Source: Nilaparvata lugens (taxonomy: Eukaryota > Arthropoda > Insecta > Hemiptera > Delphacidae). Taken from it: 64,000 nucleotides of DNA. Positions 1 through 9,552 of this stretch are shown piece by piece; position 1 is the stretch's first letter; every line of letters begins with the position of its first letter. The position numbers were made by a program, and so were the translations under genes. Location of the stretch: the NCBI RefSeq assembly GCF_014356525.2, contig NC_052504.1:63728086-63792085 (forward strand), given 5' to 3'. Under the pieces are notes generated by a model. That model had not been told where the DNA came from, did not search any database, and saw only the letters and a list, made by a program, of their open reading frames with translations.

Positions 1-41
1 TCTCTGAGCCATGGGAAAATATAGAATATTCTGATTTTATT

Positions 42-148
42 TGAAAGGGTGTATGTCAACTGCTGGTTTCATTTTAAAGGGTGTATGTCAGCTGGAAGCT
101 TAGTGAATAGCTGTTTGACTACATGACTTACGCCCGTTTAAAAAAAAC
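42..148. repeat. Subterminal repeat cluster of the DUF7869 element
   Basis: The motif GAAAGGGTGTATGTCA occurs at about 43-58, a near copy AAAGGGTGTATGTCA at about 76-90, and an opposite-strand relative (GACTTACGCCCGTTTAAAA) at about 125-143. A further opposite-strand copy, GACATACGCCCTTTC, lies at 2667-2681 beyond the gene. Together they bracket the gene at 268-2318 and behave like terminal or subterminal inverted repeats of a DNA transposon. The true left end may lie at about 41 or outside the window. Confidence 0.45.
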
Positions 149-267
149 ATACATTCTGACCTAACCTCAATCTTACTGTGACGATTTGGCAAATTGAAGA
201 CAGTGTTAATTTTCTTTCACAATTTTCACAGTAGGCTACTAGTTCTAGATAAAGTTTGTATTTTATT

Positions 268-2318
268 ATGGATGAAAAGGTTACTGGAAGCCCCCAAAAG
301 AAGAAGGGACAAAATCCTTCATCTTATAAAGTAAATATAGTGAAAAAAGCCCGGTTGCAAGGACATGCATATGTCAATCATGCTGGACAAGAAGTTCCAT
401 CTAAAAACCCGGAATTCCAATGCAGGTAAGAACAAATATGTCTATTCAAGTTAATTAATCTGTTTCTTTCTTTACATCTCCTGTTGTGATAATAATTCCT
501 AATTATTACATTGAAAGATCGACTTTATTTACATTGAAATACTTGGGCTATTTATTACATTGAGATACTTTATTTGTATTTCCTTACATACATAACTAAA
601 ATCAGTATAAGTAGTAAACTGAAACCATTGTTTTTTGTTTGTTGTAGCTGCTTGAAAAAATGCCTTCAAAATATTATTGGAAATGACGACTGTATGGATA
701 TATTTATAAGATTCTACAACATCCAAACCAGGAACAAGCAAGACTTGTATCTGCAAGGACTCATTGATGCCATAGATGTTCAACAACGGCGACCAAGTAT
801 AAAAGATGATGTTTCCCACAAAGGACAAAAAAGTGCTTCATTCAAATATCACATAATAATTGGTGCAATTCGAAAAGAGGTATGTTTCAAAGGCTTTCTT
901 TCTGTTTTTTCTGTTAGTGGGAAAAGAATTTAAAGGATCCGTGAACTTAAACTCCTTGGAAAAACTCCTGAGGACAAAAGGGGCAGAAGTGTCAGCCATA
1001 CATTGTGTTCTGAAGTTCATCATGCTGTGATTGAACACATAAAATCTTTTCCTTTGAAAGAGTCTCACTACTGTGGTAAAAAGACCTATTACCTGAGTGC
1101 TGATCTCACCCTGAAAAGAATGTGGAGCCTTTTCACAGAAGAGCATGCTCATTTGAGAGTGAGTCACACTACTTACTGGAGAATTTTCTGTGATAACTTC
1201 AATTATAAATTTGGAGGTCCTCAAGTTGATGCATGCTGTCTATGTGAAGAATTGAATGTTAAGATTAAATCCCCTCACCTCAATGAGATAGCCAAGAGAA
1301 CAGCTGTGGCTGAACTCTTAGTACACAAGAGAAAGGCTAAGAAATTTTATGCTGCATTGAAACATGAAAATTCGGAGGATGGTCAAAAGGAGACTAATGT
1401 GTTGTCACTTGTGTTTGATTACATGAAGACCATTAGCCTGCCAAAGGTGCCAGTACAAGAGTTGTATTATTCTAGACAGCTCTCTGTAAATTTATTTGGT
1501 ATCCATAATATTAGAACCAATAAAACATCTATTTTCCTCTATCATGAGAAGTTAAGGAAGAAAGGTCCAAACAAAGTATGCTCTTTTTTGTATGAATACC
1601 TGAAATCAGTATCAGAACACATCACTGAATTACGACTCTTCTGTGACAACTGCGCAGGGCAGAATAAGAATCAAACGCTTTCCCGATTTTGTCTTTACTT
1701 GACAGACTCTGGCCATTTTGATAGAGTTGTACAGTATTTTCCTCAACGTGGACACAGCTTTCTACCTTGTGACAGGGATTTTGGAATAATTTCTAAAGCC
1801 CTTAGAATCATGAACAGATATTCACTGTTCATGAGATTATCGAACACATATTAAAAAGTTCTTCTATTCAAAACAAATTTACTGTACATGAAGTTAAGGC
1901 TGATGATGTGTTAGATTTTAAGAAGTGGCAGAAGATCTACTATAAAGCATCATCCATTTCCAAAGAAACAATGGGTAAAAATGTGCGCAAAGAAGATAAG
2001 GTGTTTTTTCAAATTAGTACACTTTTCAATTTTGAATATAAAAGTGCAATGAAAGGATATGTGAGAGCATACCCAAATATCCAGAGTCTATTCTCCCACA
2101 ACTTTTATAAGGGCAAAACTAAAGGTCCAGTTCTCCCACCAGCTGAACTTGCATGTCCAGCTGGAAAATGGCCCTTGAAGAAATGTAAGATAGACAACAT
2201 AATCAAGCTGAGACCTTACATTCCTCATGAGTTTATAGATTTTTATGAAGAGATTTGTAGCTGGCCAACAACAGATGCCAACAGTGTACCTGACAGTGAC
2301 ATTGAGGAAGATATTTGA
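268..2318 (+). pseudogene. DUF7869-type transposase-like gene, frameshifted
   Basis: Exon 1 is 268-425 (ATG at 268, donor GTAAG at 426), with acceptor TTGTTGTAG ending at 647. Exon 2 begins at 648 and the phase fits exactly. It runs to a possible donor at 880. The main body, 936-1812, carries the family's core: an aspartate near VFDYMK, the signature LFCDNCAGQNKN and RGHSFLPCDRDFG, which I recognise from the large insect DUF7869 family with an RNase-H/DDE-like fold. Two breaks are visible. The intron-sized gap 880-935 cannot be joined in frame, and a one-base shift near 1812-1815 moves the C-terminal part into another frame that stays open to the TGA at 2316-2318. The last residues are acidic (DSDIEEDI). 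It is probably the transposase or a passenger gene of the surrounding repeat-bounded element. I am confident of the family resemblance, less so of a transposase role. Confidence 0.65.
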
Positions 2319-2660
2319 TAAATAATGAATCAAAGACATTGAATAATCAAATAAATAAGTTTTACAGCAATTGTACACACAAATACATTTTAGTAATACA
2401 TTTTAGTCAACAATTTGAATAAATATCAATTTTCAATACTCTTTTTGAACTATTTTTTTTACCTGAAACCCGATTTTTTTAAAAGGGCAATATTCTATGA
2501 TTTTATTTTGTTCATAGAATTGTAGCCAATATTCAAAATGTCATGAAACTCTGTAATATAATGTGATATAATAGTGATAATCGTAATCAATTGAAATTTG
2601 AAACATATTTGAAAAATTAATTGTATAAAAATGTTTTTCTCAATTTCTGGAAAATTCATA
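2319..2660. other. AT-rich non-coding tail of the DUF7869 element
   Basis: This stretch follows the stop of the broken gene. It contains AATAAA-like words (2349-2356, 2416-2423) that could serve as poly(A) signals and a run of low-complexity AT sequence. I see no gene in it. Confidence 0.4.
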
Positions 2661-3311
2661 ATTAGTGACATACGCCCTTTCTAAAAAAACCAATTCGTAT
2701 GGTGTTTCTGGTAGATTATCTCTTATATAGACACCATGAAGGGGTATATTAAGTTTCTTTGCATAATTTATGATTTCAATATTTGAGAATGGTGTTTTTT
2801 TAAAGATTTTCCTTAATGTTTTTCCTATTTCTTCACTTCTTTTTTGAGTATTCTTTCTATTATTTTTTCTCTTTAATTTCTTAATTCCACAACCTTTGTA
2901 TGGCTTCAAGAATAGTCCACCACCAAATTTAGTTTTAGCATTCAATAGATTTGTAACAAGATATGCTGCAGAGCATTCACCTAAACCTGCATCAGGAGAT
3001 TTCACTCTCTCCCAAGCAAGTGCAGCTAGCTTTCTATCAGCATCCATTCTATTCTGATTAGGGTCATTGTATGCAATATCATGTGCTCAACATGCTTCAT
3101 CCAACTTATTTATTCCTTTATCTCCTCTTTTCAATCTTTTCTCAAGTTTGGTGCCAGGCCCACAAAAATTGTAGCTGGGGATATGAAGCTCAACAGGTAG
3201 GACGTCAATTGCTTTGTTCAATACACTACCAATAATACCAGATCCTAATTTTTTCTTAAGCTTTTTCAAGAATATTTTTTTTCCAACACCAATATTTTTC
3301 TTCTTTACCAA
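2640..3311 (-). pseudogene. Polinton VP1-type phospholipase A2-like domain protein, with truncated protease start
   Basis: The reading frame starts at 3311 with a lysine-rich leader. It then shows the parvovirus-VP1-like PLA2 pattern: YNFCGPGT (calcium-loop type), LDEAC, and after one in-frame TGA at 3087-3089, HDIAY (catalytic His-Asp pair). An alpha-helical DADRKLA segment follows. Such domains are common in insect Polintons, where they are thought to belong to the virion. From about residue 185 the sequence (PFSNIEIINYAKKLNIP, RDNLP) looks like the N-terminus of the adenain-type cysteine protease of Polintons. It ends abruptly near 2690, where the terminal repeat of the neighbouring element begins; the last 18 or so codons are therefore element DNA. 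The gene is dead by the stop and the truncation. Confidence 0.65.
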
Positions 3312-3347
3312 TTTTATTATATATATTTTTTCTCATCAACTATTTTC

Positions 3348-3723
3348 CTAAATGGGATAATATCCTACAATATTCAAATCAAAAGATTCAACCGAATCAA
3401 TTACCCATCCACTTCCATGCTGTATAAATCTATCTATTTTCTTCCATATATTAGCTTTAATCTCAAGCCATTGATTATTAAATTCATTTATATTATCTTG
3501 AATTTGTAGAATTGTTTGTGTTTGTTCTTCCATGAAAGGTTGGTGAACTATTTATTTCATAATCTCCAACTAATTTCTTCAGCTTCAATTTGAGAGCAAC
3601 ATATCATTTTATATTATTATTGAATTTTTCAGCTTCTTTTAAACAGATATCAAGTACAATTGGTTTCAATTTTTGAAATATTGTATCTGGATCTGTAGTA
3701 TCTATTTTTTCCATCTATATAGG
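3348..3723 (-). pseudogene. Polinton DNA polymerase N-terminal remnant
   Basis: Two overlapping frames on the minus strand encode a segment rich in Lys and Asn (DPDTIFQKLKPIVLD, then KLVGDYEINSSPTFHG). A frame change near 3525-3535 leads into FIQHGSGWVIDSVESFDLNI. The SPTF...GSGW...LDL pattern is what I associate with the N-terminal region of the large protein-primed DNA polymerase B of insect Polintons. One in-frame TGA lies at 3604-3606. The exonuclease and polymerase domains (normally about 1000 residues) are absent: the next thing downstream is the PLA2-like gene. This is the scar of a large internal deletion. Confidence 0.5.
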
Positions 3724-3886
3724 AGACATTTACCATTAAAAGGTTGTGTCTTTTCAAAACTCTCCATACCAGTTATTATTTTTATTATAGTGAAAAATTA
3801 CTGGGTCTGGTTAACCAAACCTACATTTTTTTCTAGGTGTACTCACCCACACATACAGTACATTTTTCTTACATGTTGTTTTCATA

Positions 3887-4118
3887 CTAAAATTTGAATT
3901 TATTTTTAGAAGAGGGTGGGAATTGTTGGAGTAAGTTTGGATCAGTTAAATTATTCCATTGTTTCCTATCATTGAGATCAACATTCTGTGGTAGATAATA
4001 TGAATAAATTTTTTTTTGCTAAACTAACTATATTTTGTAATATATTAATTAATTCTTCAGTCTCTTGATTTCTAGTTTGTTTTCTACTCAAATGGCATCC
4101 AAATTTATCAATACTCAT
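3887..4118 (-). pseudogene. KFGRYL-family small Polinton protein, copy 3 (degraded)
   Basis: The ATG is at 4116-4118 (MSIDKFGCHLS). One frameshift near 3970 separates the N-terminal half from the half reading DRKQWNNLTDPNLLQQF, which matches EKEWKYMTDSNLIQQF in the copy at 7101-7409. It ends at a TAG at 3887-3889. The function is unknown to me; proteins starting this way are common in insect Polintons and may be minor virion components. This is the most decayed of the three tandem relatives. Confidence 0.45.
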
Positions 4119-4414
4119 GTTTTTAATATAGTATTAAACTTCATGCTTATATATGAATTTTTCATCAAACCAAGCTCCAAAGAACCAGGGTTGTACTCTT
4201 TCAGCAGAATACTTTTTATACTTTGATAATAATTGTGGATCTGACATGCTTTATATTGATCATTCTTATTAAGATCGATTTCTGGTATATTATGAGCAGC
4301 TAATGGTATGTATTGTATAATCCTTATAAAATTCTGAATTAAATTTTTAATTTTAATATTAATATCATTATTATTACTATCATGCAAATATCGACCAAAT
4401 TTATCAATAGACAT
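4115..4414 (-). pseudogene. KFGRYL-family small Polinton protein, copy 2
   Basis: I place the start at 4412-4414 (MSIDKFGRYLHD), seven codons inside the longest open frame, because this matches the start of the 7409 copy. The first 50 residues closely match that copy (NNNDIN..IKNLIQNF, IPLAA). Near 4240-4250 the frame changes: the other frame holds QPWFFGAWFDEK, which resembles a real C-terminus better than the frame that remains open. The function is not known. It lies directly downstream of the DUF8207-like gene. Confidence 0.5.
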
Positions 4415-4440
4415 TGCACAAGAACAGTTATACATTTTTT

Positions 4441-5442
4441 CTATAATACTAAACTTCCACCTATAATTATTCCAATTTCACGTAACTCTTCAATAATAGA
4501 TGCAATTTCAGAATTGTGTCCAGTGTGTCCTGCTAGTTTAGAATTTACTAACAACTCTAATCTTTCACATAATTCATTTGGATCATCCCAATAGACATAA
4601 TTCTTTTTCATTTTCTTCTTTGGTAATTCAATTTGCATATCTTCTTCTACTCCTTCCACATGCATTCCTCCTCTACCAGAGATAGGTTTCTTCTTAGATA
4701 TCTTTGGAGGAAATAAGTTTTTGATTATACTTGTGTATTTATACCCATGATTCCTTTTAACATGTCCCAAACTATCAAGATGAACTCTAGTTATTTCAAG
4801 TATTTGTTTATAGGTTTTTAAATCTTTCCTACCATAAATAAATGTATCTGGTACTGCTTGGAATAGTAATTCCAATAGACCATGTGTGAGAGTAAATGAA
4901 TGTTGGTTATCAATTATAATATCATCATTTTCAAATTTTACTACTTTATCATCAATTTGCCACTCATCAATATCAGGGTTGAAGTGAACACCATATATAT
5001 TACCTCTTTTTGTTGATCACATGAAATTGTCAATATAAGTAGATACACTGAGCCTACATGCAGATGATTTTAGTCTTTGAAGACTTGTATCAAATATATT
5101 TCTTGAACCATGTTCTTTATTTGATTCTTCTTCTACTGATACTTCTCCATCATTATCATCATCATCTACTCTATTTTCTTCTTCATCTTCTAATTCTTCA
5201 TCATCCAATTCTTCTTCTTTTTCTTGTTTTAATTCTTCTTTTTCCTTTTTAATAGTTGCTTCTAGAAAAGGTTGTTTCAATCGTTTCAATGATTCTGTAA
5301 TAGGTTTAAATTGTTTTTGAAAGTTTTCCTCCTCACTTGCTACATCACCTGATAATTGACGGTGCATTTGGAGTATTGAATCACGCAGTTGTTTAATATT
5401 TTTCTTGAGTGCACTCAACTCTTTCAAATCTTTCCTATACAT
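4441..5442 (-). pseudogene. DUF8207-like Polinton protein, one in-frame stop
   Basis: The start is taken at 5440-5442 (MYRKDLKEL), which avoids overlap with the ATPase stop at 5450. Residues 1-75 form a Lys/Glu/Gln coiled coil. Next come a strongly acidic stretch (EEELDDEELEDEEE) and RGNIYGVHFNPD, then the HGLLELLF and YGRKDLKTYKQIL motifs, NHGYKYTSIIKNLFPP and a final RGGMH segment. This order is that of the insect Polinton DUF8207 family, whose role I do not know. A single TGA at 5017-5019 divides an otherwise continuous frame. The only other oddity is the low-complexity Glu/Asp tract. Confidence 0.6.
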
Positions 5443-5449
5443 TTTTATA

Positions 5450-6151
5450 TTACTGTATAAATTTATCAAAACCAATTCTATATCTACCATTATTTCTAGT
5501 ACACTCTTTGTTTATAACTATAAATGTGTTATTATTAATTTTTTTCCAAGCTTGAGCACACATTTCTTCAAATTCTCTCTTATTCATATCAGGATAAATA
5601 TGATCAAAATATATGTGTGTTAAATTACGATTATCTTGTTTAAATAGAACAATCAAGTTTGTGTTATCACGAATTAACTGTTTGGGTATACTGGAATAAG
5701 TTTGAGAAATATAGAAACAATCAATATCATTATGTCTACCCATACTGGAATAGTTGCAGATATTCTGTTGATTTTCCATACAAATATCATCAAAAATCAT
5801 AACTGAATTTGGGTGTGCATCATTTGGGTGTGGTATTTCATCATTATCTTGATACATGTTGAAGTCAATTTCAGGTATTTGTATCATAATCTGCTTTAGA
5901 TGTTGGTATTTATCTTGTTGATGTGATTTGGTGAATACATATAAGTTTGAAAACTTGACACCATTCTGTGCAAATAGTAAATTGAATACTATATTTGTTT
6001 TCCCAGAATTACTTGGACCACAAACAATACATCTTATGGAATTTGGTAAAAGTTCGCTGTGTCTTTGTGAAGAATTGATATTCTTCTTAGTAAGGAATTT
6101 ATCAAAATTGATGACAGGTAGTTTTGATTGATGTTGTTTCAATTTCAGCAT
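5450..6151 (-). CDS. Polinton FtsK/HerA-type genome-packaging ATPase
   Basis: This intact 233-residue frame starts at 6151. Walker A is GPSNSGKT at residues 45-52 and Walker B is VMIFDD at 117-122. A conserved ISQTYSSIPKQLIRDN segment follows, where sensor/arginine elements of this family sit. The length and layout match the A32-like packaging ATPases encoded by Polintons and related DNA viruses, which drive DNA into capsids. It lies between the integrase gene (upstream) and the DUF8207-like gene (downstream), all on the same strand. No stop or frameshift is visible, so this is one of two well-preserved genes in the element. Confidence 0.85.
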   Translation of the reverse strand: MLKLKQHQSKLPVINFDKFLTKKNINSSQRHSELLPNSIRCIVCGPSNSGKTNIVFNLLFAQNGVKFSNLYVFTKSHQQDKYQHLKQIMIQIPEIDFNMYQDNDEIPHPNDAHPNSVMIFDDICMENQQNICNYSSMGRHNDIDCFYISQTYSSIPKQLIRDNTNLIVLFKQDNRNLTHIYFDHIYPDMNKREFEEMCAQAWKKINNNTFIVINKECTRNNGRYRIGFDKFIQ

Positions 6152-6164
6152 ATTTTTTATTATA

Positions 6165-7094
6165 TTATGTTATATCATCACCTTCAACCCATGAATTATA
6201 AGATTTATTGAATCCAAGCCATTCAACATACAATTTACTACCCTTTTTCTTTAATACTTTTTCAATGAGGAATATATCTGGATATTTTGTTTTATCCATT
6301 TCATATTCATAGAATGTACCCTTGATAATTTCATTGTTCATATCTTCTAATCTATAAGTAAAGGGTATAGTGGGGAGAACATTTTGTATGGTGAAAATCT
6401 CATTTGTCCAGTTTGGCAGATAACCTTTCTCAAATATTGATTTGTATCGACTAATGTGTACCTTATCACCAATTCTATATTTTGGTTTACTTTGATTGCC
6501 AATTTTACGTTGTGCACTTTTATCTACATTCATTAGTACATATTTTTCATTTTCTTTATTTACATCAATTGGTTTCATATTAATGCTACGATGTGTGGTG
6601 TTGTTATATTTCAAGATAAGTTTTGGTAATAGTTCCAACCATTTATGATTACCCTGTATAGTGAATTCACGGAACATATTCTCTTTAAGAGTTCTGTTGA
6701 AACATTCACAAATAGCAGCTTTCTTATCACTATATGTACTGTAATGGTTGATCTTATATGTTTTGAAGAGATTCTGAACAGTCATGTTGTAGAACTCTTT
6801 ACCTGCATCAGTTTGAAAATTGATAATCTTATGTTTCTTGAGTATTGGTTTCAATGCTGCTGCCATCTCATTTCCAGTTTTAGTTTTCATTGGTATTGCA
6901 AATGCAAATTTACTGAAACAGTTAATCACAGTTAGTATGTATCTAAAGTTCTTATTTAATGTGCTATAGTTGGACATGTCAACAATATCAGCTTGATATA
7001 AATCTGTTGGACCTTTTATTTCAGTGCGATGTGTGAGGAAATTATGTCTGACTCTACCATGTAGCTCATGTGCAAGTTTCTCTCTTGTGGACAT
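6165..7094 (-). CDS. Polinton retroviral-type integrase with C-terminal chromodomain
   Basis: This is an intact 309-residue frame. The rve catalytic core shows the acid triad D36 (YQADIVDM), D96 (FQTDAGKEF) and E130 (AICECFNRTLKEN), with the Polinton-type spacing of 34 between the last two. RIGDKVHISRYKSIFEKGYLPNW forms the SH3-like region. Residues about 275-309 (VEWLGFNKSYNSWVEGDDI) are a chromodomain, as is usual for these integrases. The protein would join the element's ends to target DNA. The usual N-terminal zinc finger is not evident; the protein begins directly at the helix before the core. The gene ends 13 bases before the ATPase start. Confidence 0.88.
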   Translation of the reverse strand: MSTREKLAHELHGRVRHNFLTHRTEIKGPTDLYQADIVDMSNYSTLNKNFRYILTVINCFSKFAFAIPMKTKTGNEMAAALKPILKKHKIINFQTDAGKEFYNMTVQNLFKTYKINHYSTYSDKKAAICECFNRTLKENMFREFTIQGNHKWLELLPKLILKYNNTTHRSINMKPIDVNKENEKYVLMNVDKSAQRKIGNQSKPKYRIGDKVHISRYKSIFEKGYLPNWTNEIFTIQNVLPTIPFTYRLEDMNNEIIKGTFYEYEMDKTKYPDIFLIEKVLKKKGSKLYVEWLGFNKSYNSWVEGDDIT

Positions 7095-7100
7095 TCCTTT

Positions 7101-7409
7101 TTAAATATACAAAGTTGAGGTATCCAGGTGGGGTGGGAGATAATCTATTCTTCTATATTTATTACATTTTTTTTCATACCATTCTTTAAAAGAGATTCCA
7201 GAAGAAAGTGAGAATTGTTGGATTAAGTTTGAATCAGTCATATACTTCCACTCTTTTTCATTAATGAGATTAATGTTTGGAATATAGGGTGCAGCTAATG
7301 GTATGATTTGTAGAACATAGAAAAAATTCTGAATCAAATTTTTAATATCAACATTAATATCATTATTATTTCTATCATGCAAATATCGACCAAATTTATC
7401 AAAACTCAT
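7101..7409 (-). CDS. KFGRYL-family small Polinton protein, copy 1
   Basis: A 102-residue intact frame starting MSFDKFGRYLHDRNNNDIN. It has a hydrophobic middle (YVLQIIPLAAPYIPNI) and a charged C-terminal half (WYEKKCNKYRRIDYLP). It ends six bases before the integrase start and is paralogous to the copies at 4115-4414 and 3887-4118. No function is known to me; a structural role is only a guess. Confidence 0.55.
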   Translation of the reverse strand: MSFDKFGRYLHDRNNNDINVDIKNLIQNFFYVLQIIPLAAPYIPNINLINEKEWKYMTDSNLIQQFSLSSGISFKEWYEKKCNKYRRIDYLPPHLDTSTLYI

Positions 7410-7431
7410 GATCTATTTTTATTATGGATGA

Positions 7432-7680
7432 GAACTGATCCTTATTTTCTGTTCAATCCTAACAAATGGATTTACTAGAAAAAGTTATCCTTGGTTTCTT
7501 AGTTATTCAAGAAATTGGATCTACTTTTCTCATGAGATCCTTATTTTTTGTTCAATCTTGACAAATGGGGTGTCAATGGATTCGTAATTGGATTTACTGG
7601 AAAAAGTTATTCTTGTAATTTTTTTGTAAAATTAACGGTTTCTTAGTTATTCAAGAAATAAAAAAAAGCTGGATCTAGTT
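7432..7680. repeat. Two imperfect direct repeats, about 100 bp apart
   Basis: A block at about 7434-7526 (GATCCTTATTTTCTGTTCAAT ..., AGTTATTCAAGAAATTGGATC) is repeated with small insertions at about 7535-7676. It may be the decayed flank of the Polinton. No coding potential is seen. Confidence 0.5.
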
Positions 7681-7793
7681 TTTTCCAAAAAAGTGGGAAT
7701 GGGGATCTTCATTTGAGATTTATTGTGAGATTAGGGGTATGGCTAGGTTAAGTTAGTTCAGATTACATTGAATTGGGTAAGGTTAGAACCAAG

Positions 7794-7857
7794 AATCAGC
7801 TTTGGGGCAGATTTGGGGGCAGCTTTTCTCCAGCTTTGGGGCAGCTTTTCTGCAGAA
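7794..7857. repeat. Short tandem repeat, unit near 22 bp
   Basis: The unit AGCTTTGGGGCAGCTTTTCT occurs twice head to tail, preceded by a degenerate copy. Confidence 0.6.
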
Positions 7858-7988
7858 CTCTCACTTTACCCCTACTAATAGTATCTTGTATTAGTTCCTG
7901 AAACATAGTAACAATATGGTTTCACTCATAACAATTGTTTTAACTTGCAGATACTTCTAAAAAAATCTAACCTGAACCTATGTGTTTT

Positions 7989-8031
7989 GGGGTAACATTG
8001 GCCCAAGCATTGTTTGGGCCAATGTTACCCC
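7989..8031. repeat. Perfect 18-bp inverted repeat
   Basis: GGGGTAACATTGGCCCAA at 7989-8006 and its exact reverse complement at 8014-8031 enclose a 7-nt loop. The hairpin sits exactly at the left edge of the piggyBac-like remnant and is much better preserved than its neighbour. Confidence 0.85.
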
Positions 8032-8460
8032 ATGTAATCCCAAGAAGCACAGAAGTTGTACAGAAGTGGCGTGATAGGAGAGATGTCCTTATGTTATCAA
8101 ATAAGCATGCTGGTGAAATGACAACTATCAATAGGAGGAGCGGTTCAATCGAGAAGCCAGCATGTATTTTAGAATACAATAAAGGAAAAACTTCTATCAA
8201 CATTTCAGATCAACAAAAAAGCTACAATACTGTGTTGAGGAAGGGGGTGAAATGGTACCACAAGCTGGCAATTGAGCTTTTACTGGGCACCTGCATTGTA
8301 AACGCCCACCACATTTACAACCTTCTGGGAGAGAATAGAATAAGCATCACTCAATTCAAGGAGAAGATATTGGAGAAGTTGATGACTAGTGGTCAGCCGG
8401 CTCCAGATCCACCAAAAGAGCATATAGATTTGCACCGATTGGAAATACATTATTCATTGA
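8032..8460 (+). pseudogene. piggyBac-family transposase, C-terminal fragment
   Basis: The frame (open 7980-8594) contains WRDRRDVLMLSNKHAGEM, EYNKGKTSINISDQQKSYN and RKGVKWYHKLAIELLLGTC. These are the standard C-terminal blocks of the DDE_Tnp_1_7 domain of piggyBac transposases. The SDQ aspartate corresponds to the last catalytic acid region. The N-terminal two thirds, including the other catalytic aspartates, are missing, as is the cysteine-rich C-terminus. After about residue 160 (IHYSLKY...) the frame no longer looks like piggyBac, so the open frame probably runs into other repeat DNA. Confidence 0.75.
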
Positions 8461-9182
8461 AATACACTATTCCAAAACTGTTTAATTTGCTCCCTATCAT
8501 CATCCGAGATTATTCCAAGGAAGATATTTATCATTCCAAGGAAGAACTTATCATTGTGAATGTAATTTGTGACACTACTACTCCAACACTTTAATGTACA
8601 CTAGATAGTGAAAAATCATCAATTTTTTGCTTTTTTTTATTTTTATAATTACAAAATATTAGTTTGCTGGTAAAATGAATCTTAGTATCTGTGAAACACC
8701 GCCGCCTTTGAGTGACTATCTAGTTTTTCAAAATATATATATAAATATACCATTCAATTTTCATATATTATATGGATGGATAATTAACATTTGAGACTCC
8801 CGATCACTTATTGTATTTTTTATTTAGTATTATCCTTAATTCTGAATAAGATTAATATCTTTTGATGCTTACTTACTATAGAGTATCAAGTTTATTTTAT
8901 TTTAAATTTAATTTAGTTTTATGATTTTAAATTTTTTAGTTTTCCATTTTTTCCAATTTCCATTATCGCTATACCACCCTATTAATCATCCTTAGTTCAT
9001 CTAATACCCCATACTTCTTTTTAAATTCCTAAACTCCCAGTTTCATGAAAAAAATTTTTAAGTTAGCATTCATTCTATTTATGTATTTTATTATTTGTAG
9101 GCACCTGCTGTAAAATCTTTTAGGTTTAGCGGGACCAATTTTGTAATGCATTTTACTGAATAAAATGATTGATTGATTGAAT
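8455..9182 (+). mobile_element. Possible 5'-truncated LINE 3' end with (TGAT)n tail
   Basis: The segment LFNLLPIIIRDY resembles the last residues of many insect LINE ORF2 proteins. It is followed by 600 bases of AT-rich DNA ending ACTGAATAAAATGATTGATTGATTGA at about 9157-9180. Non-LTR elements of the jockey/CR1 type often end in such a poly-signal plus tetranucleotide tail. The class is not certain. Confidence 0.35.
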
Positions 9183-9552
9183 TATTGTTTTTGTCAAAAT
9201 GGAAAAGTTGTATGAAACATCATTGAATGAATTATTCTTTATTCAGTTTGTATTGCTAAAACCCACATAGAAGCTAATTTATCATTTATTTGAGGAATCA
9301 ATTATTCAATCATACAATGCATCATCAAAATGATGTAGTGTGAATTACGAGTAGTTATCATATTTCCACACTCAATTGCACCAGCTGTTTACATTAGCTT
9401 ATACAATAGGTATCATATATTCAATTCAATTGGCAAGACTGAATACACGAGATGGGAAAGCTAGTGTTATTGAACTTCATATTTCTCGGAATGATCACGG
9501 TTGGTGGTCCAGATGAGTGTTCACTGTTTAATAGTGCTCAACAGAGAACGTC
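9183..9552. other. Non-coding, no recognised feature
   Basis: AT-rich sequence with no convincing frame; it may hold the promoter or leader of the MADF exon that follows. Confidence 0.4.

Larger units (their letters stand above)
2690..7409 (-). mobile_element. Polinton/Maverick, internally deleted and truncated
   Basis: The minus-strand genes in order are small KFGRYL protein, integrase, packaging ATPase, DUF8207-like, two more KFGRYL copies, polymerase remnant and PLA2-like/protease start. Full Polintons are about 15-20 kb and also carry major and minor capsid genes and a full DNA polymerase B, none of which is here. The left side is cut by the DUF7869 element at about 2690. On the right I find no clear terminal inverted repeat before 7980. 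The integrase and ATPase remain open. Confidence 0.75.

Noticed and set aside
8..60. Idea that the other half of the interrupted Polinton protease lies at the left edge of the window
   Set aside because: Reading both strands of 1-60 gives nothing like the conserved continuation of that protease.
7740..7790. Possible telomere-like TTAGG repeats (GGTTAAG, GGTTAG words)
   Set aside because: Only scattered single words, no array of the insect TTAGG repeat.
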